A program made the position numbers and the translations under genes. From the NCBI GenBank assembly GCA_019162745.1, contig JAFLLC010000125.1, positions 1 through 48,716 on the forward strand: a stretch of DNA of 48,716 nt. Direction: 5' to 3'. Position 1 is the stretch's first letter. Every line of letters begins with the position of its first letter. The notes below the pieces were generated by a model that worked only from the letters and a program-made list of their open reading frames with translations, was not told where the DNA came from and did no database searches. Source of the stretch: Deltaproteobacteria bacterium (lineage in GTDB: Bacteria; Desulfobacterota; Desulfuromonadia; Geobacterales; Pseudopelobacteraceae). Shown piece by piece: positions 41,430 to 48,716 of the stretch.

Positions 41430-42770
41430 ATGTTTCATAAAGTACTTATTGCCAATCGCGGTGAAATTGCCGTCAGGATCATCAGGGCTTGCAAGGAATT
41501 GGGCATCAAGACGGTGGCGGTCTATTCCCAGGCCGACATCCACTCTCTGCATGTCAAGCTGGCAGACGAGAGTGTTTGCATCGGTCCTGCTCCCAGTGCC
41601 CAGAGTTACCTCAATATAAATGCCATTATCAGTGCCGCTGAATTGACAGATGCCGAGGCGATTCATCCCGGCTACGGTTTTCTGTCTGAAAACGCTAAAT
41701 TTGCCGAGGTATGCGAAAAGTGCGGCATTACTTTTATCGGACCGACCGCTGAAAGTATGCGTATCATGGGGGATAAAATCAGTGCCCGTCAGGCCGTCAT
41801 CAAACAGGGTGTGCCGATTCTGCCCGGTACAAAAGAGGGCGTAAAAACTGTTGAAGAGGCTGTTAAAGTTGCGAAGGAAATCGGATTTCCGGTAATCATC
41901 AAGGCCACCGCAGGTGGTGGCGGCCGCGGCATGAAGATAGTTCACTCACAGGCTGCACTGCCGAATGCGTTTGCAACTGCGCGTGCAGAAGCCCAATCCG
42001 GATTTGGCAATCCCGAAGTCTATATCGAACGGTATTGCGAAAAACCGCGTCACGTCGAGATCCAGATTCTTGGCGACAAACATGGTAATGTAATTCATCT
42101 GGGCGAACGAGATTGCTCGATCCAGCGTCGTCACCAGAAATTGATCGAAGAAGCCCCCTCTACCGTCGTTACACCTGAAATCCGCAAGGCTATGGGAGAT
42201 GCTGCCGTCAGGGCTGCTGCTGCCGTTGGGTATAATAGCGCCGGCACGGTTGAATTCCTGGTGGATAAACAGAATAAATTTTACTTTATGGAGATGAATA
42301 CCCGTATACAGGTTGAGCATCCGGTGACCGAAATGATCACTGGTGTGGATCTGGTCCGGGAGCAGATCCGCTCAGCGGCCGGAATACCGTTGCGCTTTAA
42401 ACAGGAAGATATTCAGATCAGGGGCCACGCGATAGAGTGTCGCATCAATGCTGAGGATTCTTTCAAATTTACCCCGTGTCCTGGCAAAATAACCGCATAT
42501 CATCCACCCGGCGGTTTCGGTGTCAGAGTTGATTCTTTTGTGTACGACCAGTATACGGTTGTCCCTAATTATGATTCGCTGATCGGGAAGCTGATTGTTC
42601 ATGCTGATACTCGTGAGGAAGCCATCAAACGGATGGCACGTGCTCTTGACGAATTCCGCATTGAAGGGATTAAAACGACTATTTTCTTTCATAAGCGTAT
42701 TATGGCTCATAAAGATTTTATTGATGGTGATATTGATACCTCTTTTCTTGATCGAATTGTGTTGGAGTAA
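41430..42770 (+). CDS. accC: Acetyl-CoA carboxylase biotin carboxylase
   Basis: ATP-dependent carboxylation of the AccB biotin. It has 446 aa. The pre-ATP-grasp start is [25 protein letters not shown]; the glycine loop is [51 protein letters not shown] and the C-terminal IECRINAED follow. Its length matches stand-alone AccC rather than pyruvate or propionyl carboxylases. gcvH starts 5 bp downstream. Confidence 0.97.
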   Translation: MFHKVLIANRGEIAVRIIRACKELGIKTVAVYSQADIHSLHVKLADESVCIGPAPSAQSYLNINAIISAAELTDAEAIHPGYGFLSENAKFAEVCEKCGITFIGPTAESMRIMGDKISARQAVIKQGVPILPGTKEGVKTVEEAVKVAKEIGFPVIIKATAGGGGRGMKIVHSQAALPNAFATARAEAQSGFGNPEVYIERYCEKPRHVEIQILGDKHGNVIHLGERDCSIQRRHQKLIEEAPSTVVTPEIRKAMGDAAVRAAAAVGYNSAGTVEFLVDKQNKFYFMEMNTRIQVEHPVTEMITGVDLVREQIRSAAGIPLRFKQEDIQIRGHAIECRINAEDSFKFTPCPGKITAYHPPGGFGVRVDSFVYDQYTVVPNYDSLIGKLIVHADTREEAIKRMARALDEFRIEGIKTTIFFHKRIMAHKDFIDGDIDTSFLDRIVLE

Positions 42771-42775
42771 CTGCC

Positions 42776-43162
42776 ATGGACTTTCCAGACGAACTGAAAT
42801 ATTCGAAGGAACATATCTGGGTCAGGATTGAAAATGATTCGGCAATTATCGGTATTACCGACTTTGCGCAGGAGGAACTCGGCACCATCAGTGGTGTGGA
42901 ACTGCCAGATGAAGGAGATGAAATAGAGCAGGATGATGCGATCGGATCAATAGAAGCTCGAAAGACAGTCGCTTCTATTTATGCACCCTTTAGCGGGACA
43001 GTCCGGAGTGTCAATCATGAAGTACTGGATAACCCGGAACTTCTTAATGACGATCCTTACGACGGTGCCTGGCTTGTTGAAGTCTCGCTTGATGATCCTG
43101 AAGAACTGAAAAATCTCCTGTCAGCCGATGATTATGTCGACTATATTGAAAACAGGGATTAA
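42776..43162 (+). CDS. gcvH: Glycine cleavage H-like lipoyl protein
   Basis: Lipoyl carrier protein with 128 aa: YSKEHIWVRIENDSAIIGITDFAQEELGTI, then the lipoylation site Lys63 in SIEARKTVASIYAPFSG, and DNPELLNDDPYDGAWLVEV. All H-protein landmarks are present. No gcvT or gcvP gene is nearby; instead it is attached to accBC with a 5-bp gap. It may serve a glycine cleavage system encoded elsewhere or act in lipoyl transfer. A hairpin follows its stop. Confidence 0.93.
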   Translation: MDFPDELKYSKEHIWVRIENDSAIIGITDFAQEELGTISGVELPDEGDEIEQDDAIGSIEARKTVASIYAPFSGTVRSVNHEVLDNPELLNDDPYDGAWLVEVSLDDPEELKNLLSADDYVDYIENRD

Positions 43163-43183
43163 TTTAAGAAATACTTTATGGTG

Positions 43184-43215
43184 TAAGGGCGAGATTACCA
43201 CTGATCTCGCCCTTA
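43184..43215. terminator. Hairpin after gcvH
   Basis: TAAGGGCGAGAT (43184-43195) pairs perfectly with ATCTCGCCCTTA (43204-43215) around the 8-nt loop TACCACTG. The following sequence AATTATTTG is only weakly T-rich, so it may be a partial terminator or an RNA processing/stability element between gcvH and the TolC-like gene. Confidence 0.75.
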
Positions 43216-43237
43216 ATTATTTGAAAGGAAACTACAC

Positions 43238-44734
43238 GTGCGCTTGCCGATACTGTTGTCAGTTTTGATGCTGTTTCTTCCGGTTATTGGATTTTCTTCC
43301 GAAGCTCCGCTAACACTGACTCTTAACGAGGCCATTCGTATGGCTGTCGAAAAAAATCTGGATGTGCGGGCTGAACTCTATAATCCGGCCCAGTACGAGG
43401 CTGATATTAACCGGAACCGCGCGATTTATGATCCTCTTTTAACCCTTCAGACTGGCTACACCAATTCTACTACAGCTTCGATCAATTCAGGCGGCGTTGA
43501 ATCACAGACCCTGGATCTTAATTCTTCTCTCAGTCAACTTTTCTGGACCGGCGGCACTGCCGCCATTACATTTACTAATGGGTACAATAACGGTAATGTG
43601 TTCACCAGCAATAATGTTGTTATCCCTTCCAAGAGTTGGCAGACCGGACTCGGCGTTAGCATCAGCCAGCCTCTTTTGAAAAATGTCGGGCGTGAGGCGA
43701 CCGAGATAGCGATCAACATATCCCGATCCTCAAAGTTTGCATCACTAGAACGGTTCAATTCTCTTCTGTTGTCCACAGTGGCGCAGGTTCGCACCGAATA
43801 CTATAAGCTCTACAGTCTGCGTGAAGAGCGAGACGTGAAAAAAGTCTCGCTGGAGCTGGCGCGAAAAATTCTTTCCGAAACTCAAGGGCGTGTCAGGGCC
43901 GGAGTCCTGCCCGCTATGGAGGTTCTTAACGCTGAGTTCGGTGTTGCCACTCGCGAGAAAGAACTTATAGATACAGAACTGGCAGTGAGCAATCAGGTTG
44001 ACGTTTTGCGCCTGCTTCTGCAGATTGACACAAATGTCGGTGATCTGCAGACGGTTGATCTCCCGCCACGTGAACTGTTTGCCGTAAGTGAAAATGAAGC
44101 GATCCAGAAAGCTTTAAATCGCCCTGATATCCGGGAGCAGAAACGTAATCTGGAGTTATATGAACTTCAAACCAGGAACCTGAGTCAAAAGACCCGTCCA
44201 GATCTGAATTTGACGGCTTCTGCCCAGTTAAATGCCATTGATAGCGCCTACCACCGGAACGTGGAAAAGGTTCTGAATTTTGACTATCCGGTCTGGATGG
44301 TCGGGCTTGAGTTTAAATATCCGCTGGGTAATGGTGCGGCTGAAAACGATTATCGCAGGAGTCGGCTGAAAACAGAGCAGATCTCCCTGCAGCTCCGCAG
44401 TCTGGAAGAAACCTCTGCCAATGAAGTCAGAGCCGCTATACGCGGAGTTGTAGCCGGCTATAAGCAGATTGAGGTCGCTGACCGTGGGGCAAAGTTTGCC
44501 GAAGAGCGCCTGCGAGCGTTTATTCGAAAAAATGAGGTTGGCTTGGCAACTAACAAGGATGTTCTGGATGTCGAAAATGACCTGGACGTTGCAAAGAGTA
44601 ACCAGATTAACGCCGTTGTCGGGTATGCAAACGCCCTGACCCGCTATTGGCAGGTAACTGGAGAACTTCTGGAACATGAAGGGATTAGAGTGGTAGAAGG
44701 TGATGCCGATAAACTCTACTCCACTACCCGCTGA
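43238..44734 (+). CDS. TolC-family outer-membrane efflux protein
   Basis: A 498-aa outer-membrane channel of the TolC/OEP family. GTG 43238 follows AAAGGAA. The signal peptide MRLPILLSVLMLFLPVIGFSSEA is followed by LTLNEAIRMAVEKNLDVRAE, the usual first OEP helix. Beta-hairpin segments (LQTGYTNSTTAS, TFTNGYNNG) and a second repeat with long helices (NEVRAAIRGVVAGYKQIEVADRGAKFAEERLRAF) are present. No inner-membrane pump or adaptor gene is adjacent, so the transporter it serves is unknown. mqnA overlaps its stop by one base. Confidence 0.9.
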   Translation: MRLPILLSVLMLFLPVIGFSSEAPLTLTLNEAIRMAVEKNLDVRAELYNPAQYEADINRNRAIYDPLLTLQTGYTNSTTASINSGGVESQTLDLNSSLSQLFWTGGTAAITFTNGYNNGNVFTSNNVVIPSKSWQTGLGVSISQPLLKNVGREATEIAINISRSSKFASLERFNSLLLSTVAQVRTEYYKLYSLREERDVKKVSLELARKILSETQGRVRAGVLPAMEVLNAEFGVATREKELIDTELAVSNQVDVLRLLLQIDTNVGDLQTVDLPPRELFAVSENEAIQKALNRPDIREQKRNLELYELQTRNLSQKTRPDLNLTASAQLNAIDSAYHRNVEKVLNFDYPVWMVGLEFKYPLGNGAAENDYRRSRLKTEQISLQLRSLEETSANEVRAAIRGVVAGYKQIEVADRGAKFAEERLRAFIRKNEVGLATNKDVLDVENDLDVAKSNQINAVVGYANALTRYWQVTGELLEHEGIRVVEGDADKLYSTTR

Positions 44735-45552
44735 TGCTTAGAATAGGCGAAATAGAGTATGCAAATTGCACCCCGCTTTTCCACGTTCTGCGGGAGCAAT
44801 TCCCCTGTTCCACGTATGAATTTGTTACTGGCGTTCCGGCTGAACTGAACAGGATGCTATTGGCTGGTGAGATTGATGTATGTCCATCATCCTCTATTGA
44901 GTATGCGTATCATCCTGGAAACTACACGATTATGCCACAGCTTTCCATTTCAAGCGTCGGTGCTGTCGCTAGTGTGCTGCTGTTTTCCAGGGTGCCTGTA
45001 GAGAGGCTGGATGGCTGTAAGATTAAGCTTAGTTCGGAATCAGCCACGTCAGTAAATTTGCTTAAAATCCTGCTCGCCCAGCGGTATGGCTGTTCATGTA
45101 CTTATGAAGTGGCGGTACCAGGCACCACTGCACACGATGTTGGGTCATCCGCTCTGCTGCTTATCGGTGATTCAGCGTTGCGGGCCTCTTTGGAAAAATC
45201 GAATTTGTTCGTGTACGATCTCGGAGAGATGTGGTACTCATGGACCGGCCTCCCGTTTGTATTTGCTCTCTGGTTCTGCCGTAACGAGATCGCCGATAGG
45301 GTGGAGCTTAGGACTCTTGCCAGACAGTTGGTTTCGGCTAAAGAGCTCGTACCAGAGCAGCTGGAGCTGATTGCGACACATGCGAAGGAGACGGGCTGGC
45401 TGGGATACGACCGTTTGTTGGCGTATTGGCGCGATAATATTTCATATCACCTTGATGAAAGTGCGAAAGCCGGATTAATACTTTACTACTCTAAATGTTT
45501 TGAGATCGGTTTGATAGATGTAGTCCCTGCGCTGCATTTTGTCTCGCCATAA
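44734..45552 (+). CDS. mqnA: Chorismate dehydratase MqnA
   Basis: First step of the futalosine menaquinone pathway, converting chorismate to 3-[(1-carboxyvinyl)oxy]benzoate. It has 272 aa and a periplasmic-binding-like fold. Diagnostic regions are IGEIEYANCTPLF, GVPAELNRMLLAGEIDVCPSSSIEYA, ISSVGAVASVLLFS, LSSESATSVNLLKILL and YDLGEMWYSWTGLPFVFALW. It overlaps the TolC gene by one base, which suggests co-transcription although functions differ. Substrate supply comes from aroC about 9.5 kb upstream. Confidence 0.93.
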   Translation: MLRIGEIEYANCTPLFHVLREQFPCSTYEFVTGVPAELNRMLLAGEIDVCPSSSIEYAYHPGNYTIMPQLSISSVGAVASVLLFSRVPVERLDGCKIKLSSESATSVNLLKILLAQRYGCSCTYEVAVPGTTAHDVGSSALLLIGDSALRASLEKSNLFVYDLGEMWYSWTGLPFVFALWFCRNEIADRVELRTLARQLVSAKELVPEQLELIATHAKETGWLGYDRLLAYWRDNISYHLDESAKAGLILYYSKCFEIGLIDVVPALHFVSP

Positions 45553-45579
45553 ATCCGCTGTATTTGTTATTGAGCTAAT

Positions 45580-46044
45580 TTACGGTAGTAAACCTGAGTG
45601 ATGGGTTGAATATTTTGCGGCATAATCGGCAAGAATACGGGCATGGTCGAAACAGAGCCGCTCAGGCAGCGAATCCAGTCTGAAGATGCCCAGGTTCAGT
45701 GCATCATCAGCTGCAGAGGGAATACCAAGTCCTGATGCAATGTACACTGTTGAAATTGTGTGCATACGGCTGTCACGCGCCGGATCGGAATAACATCCCA
45801 ATAACCGTAGATTTGAAATCTCCAGCGATGTTTCTTCGCGCGCTTCCCGAACAGCAGCAGACTCCAGTGATTCCCCATAGTCTACAAATCCTCCCGGCAG
45901 AGCCCAGCCAAAAGGCTCGTTTTTCCGTTCAATCAGTACTACGCCACGGTCCATCTCTATGATTATATCTACAGTCGGGAATGGATTCCGATACTGCTTT
46001 ACAGCGGAACCGCAGGATGGGCAGGTGATGGTGGTGAACGACAT
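45580..46044 (-). CDS. Nudix hydrolase with short zinc-ribbon-like start
   Basis: A 154-aa Nudix hydrolase from ATG 46044, with GGAGG 6 nt upstream; the longer frame to 46104 runs through a terminator and was rejected. The Nudix box is G52FVDYGE58 and R66EAREE71, with Ser73 where Gly is usual. An N-terminal CPSCG motif is a half zinc ribbon, seen in NUDIX proteins acting on NADH or nucleoside diphosphates. The substrate cannot be predicted. Convergent with mqnA. Confidence 0.9.
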   Translation of the reverse strand: MSFTTITCPSCGSAVKQYRNPFPTVDIIIEMDRGVVLIERKNEPFGWALPGGFVDYGESLESAAVREAREETSLEISNLRLLGCYSDPARDSRMHTISTVYIASGLGIPSAADDALNLGIFRLDSLPERLCFDHARILADYAAKYSTHHSGLLP

Positions 46045-46060
46045 ACGGTACCTCCACAAA

Positions 46061-46093
46061 TAAAAAGGTGGGGAATTGGAATTCCCCACCTTT
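46061..46093 (-). terminator. Intrinsic terminator after the PxxKW gene
   Basis: AAAGGTGGGGAATT (46064-46077) and AATTCCCCACCTTT (46080-46093) form a perfect 14-bp inverted repeat. On the minus strand a run of T residues (46066-46062) follows. It ends transcription of the PxxKW gene before the Nudix gene. Confidence 0.85.
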
Positions 46094-46119
46094 GGACAAA
46101 ACAATATTGAACCTGAAAA

Positions 46120-46413
46120 CTATTTTTTCTTCTTGGCTCCGGCAGCCTTTTTGGAAGCCTTAAGCGGGTTGACCTTCAAATCGGCTATTGAGAGATCAAC
46201 TTTTACGTGGGAGGCGAAGTTGCAGATACCGCCAATCCATTTCTTTGCCGGCGCAGGATATGCGCTGCAGACCTGACCAATGCTACCGGTTACAATGCGT
46301 TCGCACCCTTCACAGTTTTCAACAATAGTCTGGCAGGAGCCCCCTGGAAATATACACCCCTGTTTCCCCCAAAAGGTACACTCGGTACCTGCAAGTACGG
46401 TCTGACACTTCAT
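46120..46413 (-). CDS. PxxKW-family cysteine-rich protein
   Basis: A 97-aa protein with eight cysteines (residues 3, 12, 20, 27, 34, 37, 49, 64) followed by the PAKKW motif (55-59) that names the family, then a Lys/Ala-rich tail ending KKAAGAKKKK. There is no signal peptide. It has a strong ribosome site (AGGAGG), a good promoter and its own terminator, suggesting high independent expression. The function of the family is, to my knowledge, not established; metal or cluster binding through the cysteines is plausible. Confidence 0.88.
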   Translation of the reverse strand: MKCQTVLAGTECTFWGKQGCIFPGGSCQTIVENCEGCERIVTGSIGQVCSAYPAPAKKWIGGICNFASHVKVDLSIADLKVNPLKASKKAAGAKKKK

Positions 46414-46450
46414 ATTTCTTCCTCCTGAATTTGTTCTTGAACGAAAGGTA

Positions 46451-46480
46451 ACTCTAGCAATTATTGATGTTAAAAGTCAA
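46451..46480 (-). promoter_or_regulatory. Promoter of the PxxKW gene
   Basis: On the minus strand TTGACT (46480-46475), an 18-bp spacer and TAGAGT (46456-46451) stand about 38 bp before the ATG at 46413. Confidence 0.6.
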
Positions 46481-46523
46481 CGTAAAAAATTGCCGGGAAA
46501 CCGGACTGTTTAATAGGAAGGTA

Positions 46524-47102
46524 TTAAAATCGGCTGTTACTGATGGACAGAAAATTTCGGAGCAGATCCATGCCGCACTCGGTCAGAATTGATTCCGGGT
46601 GGAACTGCACCCCCCAGACCGGTAGATCCTTGTGCCGCAGTCCCATGATCTCACCATTTTCAACCCACGCGGTTACCTCAAGGCAATCCGGTAGAGTGGG
46701 GCGGTCGACAACCAGAGAATGGTAGCGAGTAGCAAGGAAAGGGTTCGGAAGTCCGGCAAACAATTCCTGGCCGTTGTGAAGAACGGGTGATGTCTTGCCA
46801 TGCATGAGAGAAACACTGCGAAGTATTTTGCCGCCAAAGGCATAGCCGATGGACTGGTGTCCAAGACAGACTCCCAGTATCGGAATTTTTCCCGCAAAAT
46901 GTTTGATGGCTGAAACGGAAATACCGGCCTCTTCCGGAGAGCACGGACCGGGAGAGATGACAAGCCGCTCAGGCCGTAAGGCTTCAATCTCTGCAAGTGA
47001 TACCTTGTCATTCCGGTATACCTTCACGTCTTCACCAAGTTGGCCGAAATATTGGACAATATTGAAAGTGAATGAATCATAATTATCGATCATCAGTAAC
47101 AT
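46524..47102 (-). CDS. trpG: Anthranilate synthase component II (glutamine amidotransferase)
   Basis: Supplies ammonia from glutamine to TrpE; it may also serve p-aminobenzoate synthesis (pabA-like). It has 192 aa. Class I amidotransferase triad: Cys79 in [12 protein letters not shown], His168 and Glu170 in QFHPES. It starts [22 protein letters not shown] 47102 directly follows the trpE stop, suggesting coupling. No other trp genes are within the window to the left on this strand. Confidence 0.94.
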   Translation of the reverse strand: MLLMIDNYDSFTFNIVQYFGQLGEDVKVYRNDKVSLAEIEALRPERLVISPGPCSPEEAGISVSAIKHFAGKIPILGVCLGHQSIGYAFGGKILRSVSLMHGKTSPVLHNGQELFAGLPNPFLATRYHSLVVDRPTLPDCLEVTAWVENGEIMGLRHKDLPVWGVQFHPESILTECGMDLLRNFLSISNSRF

Positions 47103-48578
47103 TCAGGTCAAACCTTTCTCGGCGATTTCTACAGCCCGCATAACAGCCATTCCCTTATTAACAGTTTCCTGCCACTCTGTCGAGGGGTCAGAATCGGCTA
47201 CAATACCGGCGCCTGCCTGCAGATGAATTTCCCCTCCCTTTATTACCAGGGTGCGGATGGTGATACAAAGATCCATGTTTCCAGAAAAAGAAAAATAGCC
47301 GACTGCGCCACCGTAGATCTCACGGCGTACCGGTTCAAGCTCGTCGATGATCTGCATGGCACGGACTTTTGGGGCTCCTGACAGTGTGCCGGCGGGAAAT
47401 GTGGCCCGAACCAGATCAAAGGCATCCCGGTCAGCCGATAATTGCCCCTGAACATTTGAAACAATATGCATGACATGGGAATAGCGTTCGATGAGCATCA
47501 GTTCGGATACGCTGACAGAGCCGGTTGTGCAGACCCGTCCCAAATCATTTCTGCCTAGATCCACCAGCATGACATGCTCGGCACACTCTTTTGGATCAGC
47601 AAGCAGTTCATCAGCCAGTCGGTCATCAATATCGGGAGTTGCTCCACGAGGGCGGGTTCCGGCAATGGGGCGCAATTCTACCCGATCCCCCTCCTTGCGA
47701 ACCATTACCTCAGGGGAGGCACCGGCAATCACCGTATCATCAAGCCGAAGGAAAAACATATAAGGTGAAGGATTAAGAGTTCTCAGCACCCGATAGATAT
47801 CTAAAGGGTCGGCGGTAAGCTCTCCGCTGAAGCGCTGGGAAAGCACAACCTGAATGATATCGCCTGATCTTACGTATTCCTTGGCCTTTTCGACAGAAGC
47901 CTCAAACTCTGCACGGGATATGTTGGAGAGGAATTTGACCGGTTTTACAGTGGGAGAAGCAGATTGTGGCGGTAAAGGAGTGCGCAATTGCCGGATTATA
48001 TTATTTATTCTTTCGGTTGCACGTGTATATGCTTCTGAGGTAGGTACATTCTCAGTAATATGTGCATTTGAAACCACTTTGATTTTCTGACGCATAGTGT
48101 CAAAAATCACGATGGTATCTGTTATCATGAAATATGAATCATATGCGTCAAGCAGAGCCGGTTTTTTAGTCGTAAGAGATTCAAAATGTCGCACCATGTC
48201 ATAGCCGAGATAGCCGACAGCTCCACCAAAAAAACGGGGGAGTCCATCAACCTCGACAGGAGTGAACTGCGCCAAAAGTTCTTTAATACAATTAAGAGGA
48301 TCGGTGGATTCCTGCTGAACAGTGATTCCGTCAGAAATAGTTTCAACCAGATTTCCCTTTGAGCGAATGATGACAGAGGGCGCCGAGCCGAGAAAGCTGT
48401 AGCGACCCCATTTTTCACCACCCTCAATACTTTCGAGGAGATATGAAAAACGACCATCGTCAAGCTTTCTGAAAGCCGAAACCGGCGTGTCCATATCCGC
48501 CATGATTTCCCGAAAGACCGGAATCAAATTACCTTTTTCAGCAAGTGCATAAAATTTGTCACGGGGTGGGAAGAACAT
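47103..48578 (-). CDS. trpE: Anthranilate synthase component I
   Basis: Makes anthranilate from chorismate and ammonia, the first step of tryptophan synthesis. The preferred start is ATG 48578 (MFFPPRDKFYALAEKGNLIP), preceded by ATGAGG at about 7 nt; ATG 48590 lacks a ribosome site. This gives 491 aa. The N-terminal regulatory region contains the Trp-binding LLES motif (YLLESIEGGEKWGRYSF). The catalytic domain has IQVVLSQRF, PSPYMFFLRL, the RPIAGTRPRG box, DLGRNDLGRV and TFPAGTLSGAPKVRAM. Feedback inhibition by tryptophan is expected. Confidence 0.95.
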   Translation of the reverse strand: MFFPPRDKFYALAEKGNLIPVFREIMADMDTPVSAFRKLDDGRFSYLLESIEGGEKWGRYSFLGSAPSVIIRSKGNLVETISDGITVQQESTDPLNCIKELLAQFTPVEVDGLPRFFGGAVGYLGYDMVRHFESLTTKKPALLDAYDSYFMITDTIVIFDTMRQKIKVVSNAHITENVPTSEAYTRATERINNIIRQLRTPLPPQSASPTVKPVKFLSNISRAEFEASVEKAKEYVRSGDIIQVVLSQRFSGELTADPLDIYRVLRTLNPSPYMFFLRLDDTVIAGASPEVMVRKEGDRVELRPIAGTRPRGATPDIDDRLADELLADPKECAEHVMLVDLGRNDLGRVCTTGSVSVSELMLIERYSHVMHIVSNVQGQLSADRDAFDLVRATFPAGTLSGAPKVRAMQIIDELEPVRREIYGGAVGYFSFSGNMDLCITIRTLVIKGGEIHLQAGAGIVADSDPSTEWQETVNKGMAVMRAVEIAEKGLT

Positions 48579-48608
48579 TACGTACCTCATGTGAAAAAAT
48601 CAGGAAAA

Positions 48609-48637
48609 TAGTTAACACAGGCACAGCGGAGAGTCAA
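48609..48637 (-). promoter_or_regulatory. Promoter of trpEG
   Basis: On the minus strand TTGACT (48637-48632), a 17-bp spacer and TAACTA (48614-48609) lie about 30 bp before the chosen trpE start. The leader is too short for a classical Trp-codon attenuator. Confidence 0.65.
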
Positions 48638-48639
48638 GT

Positions 48640-48716
48640 AGCGGCGGTTAAAATACCACAATCCAAAGTTAGTATACATTGTTTATTGCGTACTATATTA
48701 TATTTAAAAATGTGTT
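48640..48716. other. AT-rich window edge
   Basis: No gene is visible. The stretch is strongly AT-rich, with GTATAC (48672-48677) and TATATTATATTTAAA near the end. It probably holds a divergent promoter for a gene beyond the window, but nothing firmer can be said. Confidence 0.3.

Noticed and set aside
45580-46104. Nudix ORF extended to 46104
   Set aside because: The extension runs through the terminator stem; ATG 46044 has GGAGG in place.

Overview
The gene content suggests a Geobacter-like member of the Desulfuromonadales/Geobacterales. The evidence is a TCA-cycle cluster (monomeric isocitrate dehydrogenase, malate dehydrogenase, four-subunit 2-oxoglutarate:ferredoxin oxidoreductase), a PxxKW cysteine-rich protein, MqnA of the futalosine menaquinone route, CdaA next to GlmM, and an AspRS with the residues of a non-discriminating enzyme. 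The genus is inferred from content and remembered gene order; no database was searched.

Region 1 (1-8893) is accessory. At the left edge lie seven copies (positions 28-220) of an 18-bp palindrome with consensus GCATCTAATATTAGATGC, set 20, 25 or 45 bp apart. A small unknown gene on the minus strand follows, then, divergent from it, a long integron-type tyrosine recombinase. Downstream of the recombinase is a complete four-gene Wadjet (JetABCD, type I) operon: a MukF-like JetA, MukE-like JetB, MukB/SMC-like ATPase JetC and Toprim-type JetD. Known Wadjet systems recognise and cleave small circular plasmids. The island ends only 22 bp before the housekeeping gene pfkA.

Region 2 (8916-20322) is a dense plus-strand housekeeping run: pfkA, ftsH, folP, cdaA, glmM, pdxJ, acpS, nnr, a CBS-pair protein, tsaE and lysC, many with overlapping stop and start codons. 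It closes with an intrinsic terminator. tadA follows on the opposite strand.

Region 3 (21118-32598) holds lepA, lepB, aspS and a LysM lipoprotein, then the TCA block icd, mdh, korDABC. A perfect TTTGTATAC-T-GTATACAAA palindrome precedes icd. Terminators follow mdh and korC.

Region 4 (32723-45552) begins with a RIO-type kinase that has a 15-codon upstream reading frame, a small outer-membrane protein and a radical SAM protein. It continues with aroC-aroK-aroB, a TPR/roadblock pair, aroQ, an aminopeptidase, accB-accC-gcvH, a TolC-like gene and mqnA. Shikimate-pathway genes therefore feed chorismate to both mqnA and the trpEG genes further right. Region 5 (45580-48578, minus strand) holds a Nudix hydrolase, the PxxKW protein, trpG and trpE.

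I saw no rRNA, tRNA, CRISPR array or complete insertion sequence. The items most worth follow-up are the palindrome array beside the integrase and the integrase-Wadjet island abutting pfkA.
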